Source: GCA-2708415 sp964353185
GTDB lineage: Bacteria > Pseudomonadota > Alphaproteobacteria > Micavibrionales > Micavibrionaceae
Direction: 5' to 3'
Assembly: GCA_964353185.1 (NCBI GenBank)
Contig: CAYGUV010000026.1
Location: forward strand, 1-9,868
Length of the DNA stretch: 9,868 nucleotides
Shown here: positions 1-6,227 of the stretch, in pieces
Layout: each line of letters begins with the position of its first letter
How positions within the stretch are numbered: position 1 is the first letter of the stretch
Made by a program: the position numbers and the translations under genes
Notes under the pieces: model-generated
The model's input: only the letters and a program-made list of their open reading frames with translations
Told to the model about the DNA's origin: nothing
Databases searched by the model: none

Positions 1-2055
1 GCCGCAAGCGAGCAACGTAATCCGCTTGATCAATCTGTTCCGTTTCAAATTGTATCTGATTTTGAACCAGCAGGGGATCAGCCGCAGGCGATTGCCAAAC
101 TAACTGAAGGCATTCAATCGGGCTTAACCGATCAGGTTTTGTTAGGGGTGACGGGGTCTGGGAAGACATTTACCATTGCCAATATCATTCAGAATTTACA
201 ACGCCCTGCAATTATTATGGCGCCGAATAAAATTTTGGCGGCGCAGCTTTATGGGGAGTTTAAGTCGTTTTTCCCCAATAATGCGGTTGAGTATTTTGTT
301 TCTTATTACGATTATTACCAGCCCGAGGCATATGTACCGCGTACCGATACATTTATTGAAAAAGACAGCTCCATCAATGAACAAATCGACCGGATGCGCC
401 ATGCGGCAACGCGGGCCTTATTCGAACGTCGGGATACTATCATTGTTGCGTCGGTATCGTCCATCTATGGGATTGGTTCCAAAGAAGATTACATGGCGAT
501 GACGCTAGATATCACCAGTGGAATGGAATTGGACCGTGATAAATTTATTCTACAGCTGATCGCGCTTCAATATAAGCGTAACGATATTTCGTTTGAGCGG
601 GGGTCGTTTCGCGTACGCGGTGATACGGTAGAATTATTTCCATCCCATATGGAAGACAGCGCGTGGCGTTTCTCATTCTTTGGTAATGAGATTGAAGAAA
701 TTATTGAATTTGATGCGCTTACGGGTCAAAAGCATGAAGCCAAAGAGGCCGTGCGTGTTTACGCGAACTCACATTACATCACGCCTGGGCCGACCATTCG
801 TCAAGCCATTAAGCAAATGAAAATTGATTTAAAAGCGAGCCTTGCTGCGTTTGAATCAGAAGGTAAATTATTAGAAGCACAACGGCTAGAGCAGCGCACG
901 CAATTTGATATTGAGATGTTAGAGGCCACAGGTATGTGTAAGGGAATTGAAAATTATTCCCGCTATTTAACAGGCCGCGCCCCGGGGGAGCCACCACCAT
1001 CATTGATTGAATATTTACCCAAAGATGCGATGATGTTTTTGGATGAGAGTCACGTGATGGTATCGCAAATTGGGGCGATGTATACAGGCGACCGTGCGCG
1101 TAAATCAACATTAGTTGAACATGGATTCCGACTTCCTGCCGCGATTGATAACCGCCCGTTAAAATTTGAAGAATGGAATGCCTTTCGTCCGCAAACCGTT
1201 TATGTATCTGCCACGCCTGCACCATGGGAAATTGAACAAGCCAATGGAGAAATTGTTGAACAGGTGGTTCGCCCAACGGGGTTGATTGATCCGCCAGTTG
1301 AAATTCGTCCGACAACCCATCAGGTGGATGATTTGATGAGTGAATGTCACAAAGTGATTGCCAAGGGTGGGCGTATTATGGTGACGACCCTAACTAAAAA
1401 AATGGCTGAGGCGTTGACAGAGTATTTGGTGGAAAACGGTCTGAAGGTTCGGTACATGCATTCCGATATTGAAACGTTAGAGCGTATTGATATTATCCGT
1501 GACTTACGTTTGGGCGAATTTGATATTTTAGTTGGAATTAACTTACTGCGTGAGGGATTAGATATTCCTGAATGTATGTTGATGGCGATTTTAGATGCGG
1601 ATAAAGAAGGATTTTTACGATCCAAAACTTCATTGGTCCAAACTATTGGGCGCGCGGCGCGTAACCTTGAGGGGCGCGTGATTTTATATGCCGATAAAAT
1701 GACAGGGTCGATGCAATATGCGATTGATGAAACAGACCGCCGCCGCGCAAAGCAAGTGGAACATAACAAAAAACACGGTATTACCCCCGAAAGCATCAAG
1801 AAAAATATTGGTGATTTATTAGAAGGTGTGCGCGAACGCGAAGGGGAGATGGATAAGCGTAATACTTACGCCAGCCTGTCTGAAAAATCTCAAGATGCAT
1901 TGGAAGATCCAAAATCGCTTGCGAAACATCTGGATAAATTGCGCAAAGATATGCGTGACGCGGCAGGAAATTTGGAGTTTGAACAAGCCGCAAAAATTCG
2001 CGATGAAATTAAAAAGCTTGAGGCATTGGATTTAGGCATTATAATTGAAGAGTAA
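1..2055 (+). CDS. uvrB: UvrABC excinuclease subunit B (5' partial)
   Basis: UvrB is the damage-verifying, helicase-like subunit of nucleotide excision repair. It is loaded by UvrA and recruits UvrC for incision in the cytoplasm. The frame is open from base 1, so the true start lies just outside the window; 684 residues are visible against 673 in the whole E. coli protein. In visible numbering, a PAGDQPxAI motif at about 23-31 precedes the Walker A motif GVTGSGKT (49-56). The beta-hairpin that inserts between DNA strands has the YYDYYQPEAYVP motif (about 102-113). The motif II box DESH is at 348-351. Helicase motifs near GINLLREGLD and QTIGRAARN follow. The C-terminal UVR domain, which contacts UvrC, ends the protein (LEFEQAAKIRDEI). 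All key motifs look intact. The stop TAA shares its last base with the next ATG. The identification is essentially certain; only the N-terminus is missing. Confidence 0.98.
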   Translation, partial: AASEQRNPLDQSVPFQIVSDFEPAGDQPQAIAKLTEGIQSGLTDQVLLGVTGSGKTFTIANIIQNLQRPAIIMAPNKILAAQLYGEFKSFFPNNAVEYFVSYYDYYQPEAYVPRTDTFIEKDSSINEQIDRMRHAATRALFERRDTIIVASVSSIYGIGSKEDYMAMTLDITSGMELDRDKFILQLIALQYKRNDISFERGSFRVRGDTVELFPSHMEDSAWRFSFFGNEIEEIIEFDALTGQKHEAKEAVRVYANSHYITPGPTIRQAIKQMKIDLKASLAAFESEGKLLEAQRLEQRTQFDIEMLEATGMCKGIENYSRYLTGRAPGEPPPSLIEYLPKDAMMFLDESHVMVSQIGAMYTGDRARKSTLVEHGFRLPAAIDNRPLKFEEWNAFRPQTVYVSATPAPWEIEQANGEIVEQVVRPTGLIDPPVEIRPTTHQVDDLMSECHKVIAKGGRIMVTTLTKKMAEALTEYLVENGLKVRYMHSDIETLERIDIIRDLRLGEFDILVGINLLREGLDIPECMLMAILDADKEGFLRSKTSLVQTIGRAARNLEGRVILYADKMTGSMQYAIDETDRRRAKQVEHNKKHGITPESIKKNIGDLLEGVREREGEMDKRNTYASLSEKSQDALEDPKSLAKHLDKLRKDMRDAAGNLEFEQAAKIRDEIKKLEALDLGIIIEE

Positions 2056-2282
2056 TGAAGTTTCTTTTTATTGTTAAAATTATTGGTGCCCTTTTAATCG
2101 CAATGATTGTTATTGCGTTTACCCTTTATCCTAAAGTGGTTGAACATGGCATAGATTATTTCATGACAAACTATGCGGGTGAATATATCGATCAAGACCA
2201 TAGAGACGAGCATGAGCGGGATGAAAATAAATTCGCTTATGATGACTTTGACAATGATTACGACATGGATCTTAGTCGCTAA
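2055..2282 (+). CDS. Small acidic single-pass membrane protein, unknown function
   Basis: I do not recognise this 75-residue protein. Residues about 3-25 form one hydrophobic helix after a short MK start, so it is probably an inner-membrane anchor or an uncleaved signal. The last 33 residues hold 14 Asp/Glu with scattered His and Arg, giving a strongly acidic tail. The ATG overlaps the uvrB stop by one base (TAATG), and a purine-rich stretch (GAAGAG) lies almost against it, so expression probably depends on translational coupling to uvrB. The 3' end runs 11 bases into the convergent hydrolase gene. No conserved domain or catalytic motif is visible. The coupling, membrane segment and biased tail argue that it is a real gene, but a chance ORF cannot be excluded. 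Any link to DNA repair is only positional. Confidence 0.6.
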   Translation: MKFLFIVKIIGALLIAMIVIAFTLYPKVVEHGIDYFMTNYAGEYIDQDHRDEHERDENKFAYDDFDNDYDMDLSR

Positions 2283-3081
2283 ACTCTTCTGCCAAAAATT
2301 TGACTAAATGCGCCCAGCTTTTTCTGTCTGCATTTAAATTATAGGCGGCGCCTGTTGAATTATCGGTGCCCGATTCAATTTGGGTAAAGGCGTGAACCGA
2401 ATTGGGGTAGCCAATAAATTCGTAATTAATATTATTTTCAAGCATTTCTGCTTTAAAGCCATCTAATTCTTCAGCAGAAATGTAGGGGTCGTCTTCGCCA
2501 TGGTAAACAGCAATTTCGGCCAGAACATTTTTGGGGTTATATTCTTTTATTGATGTGCTTAAGCCGCCGTGGAAGCTGCCGATGGCTTTTAAATTTGCGC
2601 CACTGCGGGCGAGGTCTAAAGCCATTGTTCCGCCAAAACAATACCCGATAGCCGCCAAGTTTTCTTGATCAACATGGGGGCGTGATGACAAATAATCAAG
2701 GGCGGCATTCATGCGGCCCAAGGCCAAATCTGGATTGGTTTTGTATTTTGTGCTTTGGGTTTGTGCTTCGTCTGTTGTGGTTGGACGAATGTCTTTGCCG
2801 TACATATCAATGGCAAAGGCGTTATAACATTGACGCGATAGCATTTCGGCGCGCATGCGTTCGTTATCCGTTAAACCCTTCCATTGGTGGATGACCATGA
2901 CCGTTGGGTATGATTCCTTTAAATCGCCGCAGCGTGAGGGCACATAATACCCTTCGAGTATTGTATCGCCATCTTTATACTCAATGACTTTGCCTGCTAA
3001 ATCTTTCGGTGTTTCTGTTGCGTGAACAGTGAGGGGAAAAAGTGTCAAAGCAAGAAATAGCGCGGTATTTTTGAAAGTCAT
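2272..3081 (-). CDS. Dienelactone hydrolase family protein, exported
   Basis: This 269-residue alpha/beta hydrolase belongs to the dienelactone hydrolase family, whose members cleave esters or lactones with a Cys-Asp-His triad. The triad is visible as Cys148 in GYCFGG, Asp198 in HGEDDPY and His230 in SVHAFT. Residues 1-21 look like a Sec signal peptide (a Lys, a hydrophobic stretch, then a VHA cleavage-like site), so the enzyme is probably periplasmic. No lipobox cysteine is present. Two further cysteines, Cys51 and Cys85, could form a disulfide in the periplasm. The ATG is preceded by GGAG (3089-3092) at a spacing of 7. The gene is convergent with and overlaps the small acidic ORF by 11 bases, and has its own predicted promoter at 3115-3144. 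The natural substrate cannot be inferred, and nothing nearby suggests a chloroaromatic pathway. Confidence 0.9.
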   Translation of the reverse strand: MTFKNTALFLALTLFPLTVHATETPKDLAGKVIEYKDGDTILEGYYVPSRCGDLKESYPTVMVIHQWKGLTDNERMRAEMLSRQCYNAFAIDMYGKDIRPTTTDEAQTQSTKYKTNPDLALGRMNAALDYLSSRPHVDQENLAAIGYCFGGTMALDLARSGANLKAIGSFHGGLSTSIKEYNPKNVLAEIAVYHGEDDPYISAEELDGFKAEMLENNINYEFIGYPNSVHAFTQIESGTDNSTGAAYNLNADRKSWAHLVKFLAEEFSD

Positions 3082-3114
3082 TAGATATCTCCGATAAAGG
3101 GTTTATTCTTCATC

Positions 3115-3144
3115 ATTATAAAAAGAGGCACTTGCCAAAAGCAA
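3115..3144 (-). promoter_or_regulatory. Predicted sigma-70 promoter of the hydrolase gene
   Basis: Read on the minus strand, a perfect TATAAT -10 box (3115-3120) lies 18 bases from a weak TTGCTT -35 box (3139-3144). Transcription would begin near 3108, giving a leader of about 26 bases with the GGAG ribosome site. The -35 box sits inside the stem and loop of the upstream gene's terminator, and the -10 box starts in its T-tract. Confidence 0.5.
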
Positions 3145-3149
3145 GTGCC
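3120..3149 (-). terminator. Rho-independent terminator of the 140-residue gene
   Basis: A perfect 9-bp inverted repeat (GGCACTTGC at 3127-3135 and GCAAGTGCC at 3141-3149) encloses a 5-base loop. On the minus strand it is followed by TCTTTTTAT, a usable U-tract. The plus-strand side has only a weak T stretch, and no plus-strand gene reads into it. It therefore most likely ends the transcript of the 3205-3627 gene. Confidence 0.75.
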
Positions 3150-3159
3150 ATTTTAGTTT

Positions 3160-3167
3160 GGGGGGGG
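3160..3167. repeat. G8 homopolymer tract
   Basis: Eight consecutive G bases lie in the short spacer between the terminator stem and the end of the 140-residue gene. Such tracts are prone to slipped-strand length change. It is outside any reading frame and downstream of the gene's stop, so length change would have no obvious coding effect. Confidence 0.6.
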
Positions 3168-3200
3168 AGAAATAAGGATTAAAAGGGGTTTGTTTTAATT

Positions 3201-3220
3201 TATTTTATTTTATTTTATTT
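3201..3220. repeat. TATTT pentanucleotide repeat, four copies
   Basis: Four perfect tandem copies of TATTT are preceded by an imperfect copy (TAATT). On the minus strand they encode the last codons and the TAA stop of the 140-residue gene. Every frame through the repeat meets TAA quickly, so copy-number changes would alter only a few C-terminal residues. Confidence 0.8.
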
Positions 3221-3627
3221 GTATCTTTATAATGGCGGCGTTCCCATACGGCCTCAAGTGTTGTCGCGCAGGACATAAACCCAAAAAGCTTATATATACG
3301 AGGTAAGTTTAAGGGCTTTGATTTCTTGTTGTGATAAATCTTTGGAATAAAGTGTTCTTTGCTTGGTTCGTTATCATTCGCAAGATTATAAATATTGCGC
3401 ATGGATTGTTCATGGTGAAGCTCAGCCACGCGGTGAAGGGTTTTGCCCAAATCATGATTTTGACCGTATGTTTCGTATATACCCTGATAGCTCATACGGT
3501 TTTGTACCATAAAATCTTCGAGCCAATACCATGCCCAATAAGGAAGGGAAACGATGCGATAATCATTTAAGAGACCCGGAATGATTTTTGATGTAATATT
3601 ATCGTTCACTGGTGGTTTGTTTCGCAT
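3205..3627 (-). CDS. Hypothetical protein, possibly ribbon-helix-helix-like
   Basis: I do not recognise this 140-residue protein. It has no signal peptide or membrane helix, and is basic and rich in His, Tyr and Trp (for example YWAWYW at 30-35). The stretch around residues 23-50 (a short basic strand, then SLPYWAWYWLEDFMVQNRMSY) faintly resembles the strand-then-helix order of alphaproteobacterial ribbon-helix-helix proteins. That is a shape impression, not a motif match. It could be a small DNA-binding protein or an unrelated lineage-specific protein. The start has only a weak purine-rich ribosome site (AGAGAAAGAGA, about 11 bases away). A promoter lies upstream and a terminator downstream, so it appears monocistronic. 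The ORF ends within a TATTT repeat. Confidence 0.6.
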   Translation of the reverse strand: MRNKPPVNDNITSKIIPGLLNDYRIVSLPYWAWYWLEDFMVQNRMSYQGIYETYGQNHDLGKTLHRVAELHHEQSMRNIYNLANDNEPSKEHFIPKIYHNKKSKPLNLPRIYKLFGFMSCATTLEAVWERRHYKDTNKIK

Positions 3628-3651
3628 GTTTTAAATTATCTCTTTCTCTTT

Positions 3652-3681
3652 TTTATAAATAATCATCTCATTAACAGGCAA
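3652..3681 (-). promoter_or_regulatory. Predicted promoter of the 140-residue gene
   Basis: On the minus strand a TTGCCT -35 box (3676-3681) is 18 bases from a TATAAA -10 box (3652-3657), which matches consensus at five of six bases. It lies 25 bases or more upstream of the ATG, in a very AT-rich spacer where chance matches are common. Confidence 0.4.
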
Positions 3682-3816
3682 AGAAATGCAAATTTGTAGC
3701 CTTATAAAGCATTAATATTACATAATAAATTAAATTATTATTTATTTTCAACATGTTGGTTTTGTTAAAAAGGACAGTTTTATCTTTAGGTGGTTTTGTA
3801 TAAAAAAGATTTAAAA

Positions 3817-3846
3817 GTGACACAGACACGTTATTTAAGATAAAAT
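3817..3846 (+). promoter_or_regulatory. Predicted sigma-70 promoter of the 253-residue gene
   Basis: GTGACA (3817-3822, five of six to TTGACA) and TAAAAT (3841-3846, five of six to TATAAT) are separated by 18 bases. Transcription would begin near 3853, leaving a leader of about 30 bases that contains a strong ribosome site. The rest of the 3628-3882 spacer is AT-rich and shows no gene I can support. Confidence 0.5.
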
Positions 3847-3850
3847 AAAT

Positions 3851-3863
3851 TTGCATGATGCAA
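3851..3863. promoter_or_regulatory. Palindromic candidate operator over predicted start site
   Basis: TTGCATGATGCAA is a perfect 6-1-6 inverted repeat that covers the predicted transcription start of the 253-residue gene and ends 4 bases before its ribosome site. A repressor bound here would block initiation. It does not have the three-hexamer layout of the Fur-like boxes near bfd, so a different regulator is implied. I cannot name it, and chance occurrence in AT-rich DNA is possible. Confidence 0.35.
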
Positions 3864-3867
3864 TTTC

Positions 3868-3885
3868 AAAAGGAGCATTCAATTG
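3868..3885 (+). promoter_or_regulatory. Strong ribosome binding site fixing a TTG start
   Basis: AAAAGGAG (3868-3875) lies 7 bases before TTG (3883-3885). No ATG or GTG in this frame has a comparable site, and the TTG opens directly into the membrane helix, so TTG is the best start. Confidence 0.75.
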
Positions 3886-4644
3886 TCTATTTGGTTTTTT
3901 CTATGGTTTATTTTTGCAGTTGTCATGATTTTTGTGACTGGCTGGTCCACCTATATTTTAGTGCAGCAAAAGCAAGCGTGGAAAAAATACGCCGCAGATA
4001 AAAAGATATCGTTTCGCCCCAATAAATTTTTTGCCCCTTGTGAAATGGATGGAACGGTTGAAGAATTTAGAGTTTCGTTTTTTACGGGAGAACAGCAAAA
4101 CCCCAACGCCCGTAAAAACAGACAGTTAACCATATTTGAAATTATTGACCCAACCCCGTATGTAGATGGTATGGCGTGCGGTAACGATCAAATGAAAGCC
4201 TTTATTTCCGTATTAGATGCATTGACCCCGCATATTGTTAAGAGCGATCATTGGAATAATTCAAATGTTATTTCTTCAAGACATAAGCCTGCGGTTAATG
4301 CGTATTTAACGCCGCAGCGTATTAAAATTATTGATGAAATGATACGTTTTCCCAAATCTGATGTTATTGTTGTTTTGGATGGGGAGCAGGGTGTGTTCCG
4401 CTTTGAAACCAGTAACCCATTAACAGATACTGGTAAAATTGACGAGATGTTAAATAAATTATTTGCGCGTATCCGTAAGTTACGCCCGACAGCGGAGGAG
4501 CGTCAACAATTTGCCAAATTGGCGAAGGCTGTTGATGATCCAACATTGGTTGTGGATGATCTTGATAAAGAAGAGCCAAAAGAACAAAAAGCGGATGGGG
4601 TAGAAACCGCTCCCAAAGATGACAATGATAAAGCAGAGAGTTAA
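3883..4644 (+). CDS. Hypothetical single-pass membrane protein
   Basis: I do not recognise this 253-residue protein. Residues about 3-27 form one very hydrophobic helix (aromatic-rich start, then AVVMIFV), followed by a positively charged stretch (QKQAWKKYAADKK). This suggests an N-in anchor or possibly a weak signal. A soluble region of about 180 residues follows, with no motif I can assign; blocks such as IVVLDGEQGVFRF and MLNKLFARIRKL look like folded alpha/beta structure. The last 35 residues are low-complexity, rich in Lys, Glu and Asp, and probably disordered. The start is TTG, set by a strong ribosome site, with a good promoter upstream. Its TAA overlaps the stop of the convergent glucosidase gene on a shared TTAA. 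It appears to be transcribed alone. Length, ribosome site and coding character make it a real gene; its function is unknown. Confidence 0.8.
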   Translation: MSIWFFLWFIFAVVMIFVTGWSTYILVQQKQAWKKYAADKKISFRPNKFFAPCEMDGTVEEFRVSFFTGEQQNPNARKNRQLTIFEIIDPTPYVDGMACGNDQMKAFISVLDALTPHIVKSDHWNNSNVISSRHKPAVNAYLTPQRIKIIDEMIRFPKSDVIVVLDGEQGVFRFETSNPLTDTGKIDEMLNKLFARIRKLRPTAEERQQFAKLAKAVDDPTLVVDDLDKEEPKEQKADGVETAPKDDNDKAES

Positions 4645-6227
4645 TCTGCCTTAAATACACATTCTAGCGGATTTAATTTTATATCGCCGTATTCAAGATT
4701 TTCTTCAGAAAGATTAAAAAGGCAAAGCATTTCTTTATCATCTAATATTCTTTTAAATCCAATGATGTGATCGCTTTGTGTTTCTATGAATTCAATTTCT
4801 CCCACCTGTAACAAAGGTTGAGTTTTACGCCATTTAATAAAGTCTCGTGTCTGATTAAGCACAGAGTTTTCATTTTCTTCTTGAACATTGACGGCACGTT
4901 CGGTGTGTTCGGTTGGAATAGGGAGCCAGGGTTCTATGTTAGAATCATTTGTCTGACTAAACCCTGAATGGGGGGCCGATTTATTCCATGGCATTGGAGT
5001 GCGACACCCATCACGACCTTGCCATTCTGGCCACATAAATATGCCCCAAGGGTCTTGAAGTTTTTCAAAAGGGATCATGGCTTCGGGCAGGCCAAGCTCT
5101 TCCCCTTGGTATAAAAATGGCGTTCCACGTAAGCTTAATAAAAGTTTATTGAGCAGGATTGCAATACCGTCTTTATTTTTAATACCTTTTCCCCAACGTG
5201 TAGCGGAGCGAACAACGTCATGGTTGCTAAAAGCCCAGCTGGGCCAGCCATCACCAGGTTGTTTAGCAAATTCTTTGAGTGGGGTTTCTATGGTTTTTTT
5301 TGTAATATTTCCTGCGCCTGTGCCGACCAATAAATGCGTATTGTAAGTGGTATGAAGCAAGTCATCACCATCTGTATATTGAACTGCCAATTTATAGGGA
5401 TCATCATCGCCTATTTCACCAATGGCCATTGTTTCGCCATAGCGGTCCATAAGCATGCGTAAGGCTCTTAAAAACTCTAAATTCTCTGGTTGAGATTTAT
5501 CGTGAATATGCGTTTGCATTGTATAGGGAATTGGCTTTTCAATCTGTAGGCCGGTTGAAAGTAAGTTTTCATCGCGCGGCGGGTTGTCTGTAAGGTTTTT
5601 ATTGTGAAAATAAAAATTTACCGTGTCTAAACGGAAACCATCAACTCCGCGTTCAAGCCAATATTCACATTCGCTCAACATTTGTTTGCGCACCGCAGGA
5701 TTGTGAAAATTTAAATCAGGTTGCTCTTTTAAAAAATTGTGGAAGTAATATTGTCCGCGTTTTGTATCAAATGTCCATGCGGGGCCACCAAAGATAGACT
5801 GCCAGTTATTGGGCGGGCTGCCATCTGGTTTTGCATCTTTCCATACATACCAGTCAGATTTTCTGTTGTCTTTGCTCACACGGCTTTCGGTGAACCATGG
5901 ATGTTCTATTGATGTATGGGACAAGACCATATCGACGATGACTTTCATGCCCAAATCATGTGCCTTTGTTAACACGGCATCGAAATCTTCGTTCGTACCA
6001 AATAAGGGGTCAACTGTACGATAATCGGATACATCATATCCAAAGTCCGCCATGGGAGAGGTGAAAAATGGGGATATCCATATGCCATCAATGCCTAGAT
6101 CAGCGATGTACTTTAACCTATCAGCAATACCCGCCATGTCACCAATACCATTTCCATTTCGGTCCATATAGGAACGCGGATAGATTTGATAAAACACTCC
6201 TTTTTTCCACCATGGGCTATCAGACAT
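4641..6227 (-). CDS. GH13 family alpha-glucosidase, cytoplasmic
   Basis: This 528-residue GH13 enzyme releases glucose from alpha-glucosides such as maltose-type oligosaccharides by a retaining mechanism. The family regions are all visible: DMVLSH (Asp99, His104), GFRLD (Arg199, nucleophile Asp201), the acid/base Glu271 in AIGEIGDDD, and FSNHD (His336, Asp337). A GTPFLYQGEELGLPE block and a C-terminal beta domain complete the normal length. Thr202 follows the nucleophile; in this enzyme group Thr there goes with alpha-1,4 (maltase) preference and Val with alpha-1,6, so a maltase-like activity is inferred. No signal peptide is present. The ATG has AAGG 8 bases upstream and overlaps the end of the PhzF-like gene by 8 bases, implying coupling. 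The stop overlaps that of the convergent gene. Related oligo-1,6-glucosidase or trehalose-type activities are less likely but possible. Confidence 0.93.
   Translation of the reverse strand: MSDSPWWKKGVFYQIYPRSYMDRNGNGIGDMAGIADRLKYIADLGIDGIWISPFFTSPMADFGYDVSDYRTVDPLFGTNEDFDAVLTKAHDLGMKVIVDMVLSHTSIEHPWFTESRVSKDNRKSDWYVWKDAKPDGSPPNNWQSIFGGPAWTFDTKRGQYYFHNFLKEQPDLNFHNPAVRKQMLSECEYWLERGVDGFRLDTVNFYFHNKNLTDNPPRDENLLSTGLQIEKPIPYTMQTHIHDKSQPENLEFLRALRMLMDRYGETMAIGEIGDDDPYKLAVQYTDGDDLLHTTYNTHLLVGTGAGNITKKTIETPLKEFAKQPGDGWPSWAFSNHDVVRSATRWGKGIKNKDGIAILLNKLLLSLRGTPFLYQGEELGLPEAMIPFEKLQDPWGIFMWPEWQGRDGCRTPMPWNKSAPHSGFSQTNDSNIEPWLPIPTEHTERAVNVQEENENSVLNQTRDFIKWRKTQPLLQVGEIEFIETQSDHIIGFKRILDDKEMLCLFNLSEENLEYGDIKLNPLECVFKAD

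Noticed and set aside
809..1315. Minus-strand ORF of 168 codons inside uvrB
   Set aside because: It is fully antisense to a well-conserved gene, has no ribosome site and shows no recognisable protein features.
1347..1799. Minus-strand ORF of 150 codons inside uvrB
   Set aside because: It is antisense to the helicase motifs of uvrB; its composition (many Ser, Arg, Ile) reflects the complementary strand, not a real protein.
3205..3627. Antitoxin of a toxin-antitoxin pair
   Set aside because: The ribbon-helix-helix resemblance is faint, and no small toxin-like gene adjoins it on the same strand.
3671..3856. Minus-strand ORF of 61 codons in the AT-rich spacer
   Set aside because: Its Asn/Ile/Leu/Tyr-rich composition is expected of AT-rich noncoding DNA, and it overlaps the predicted promoters of both flanking genes.
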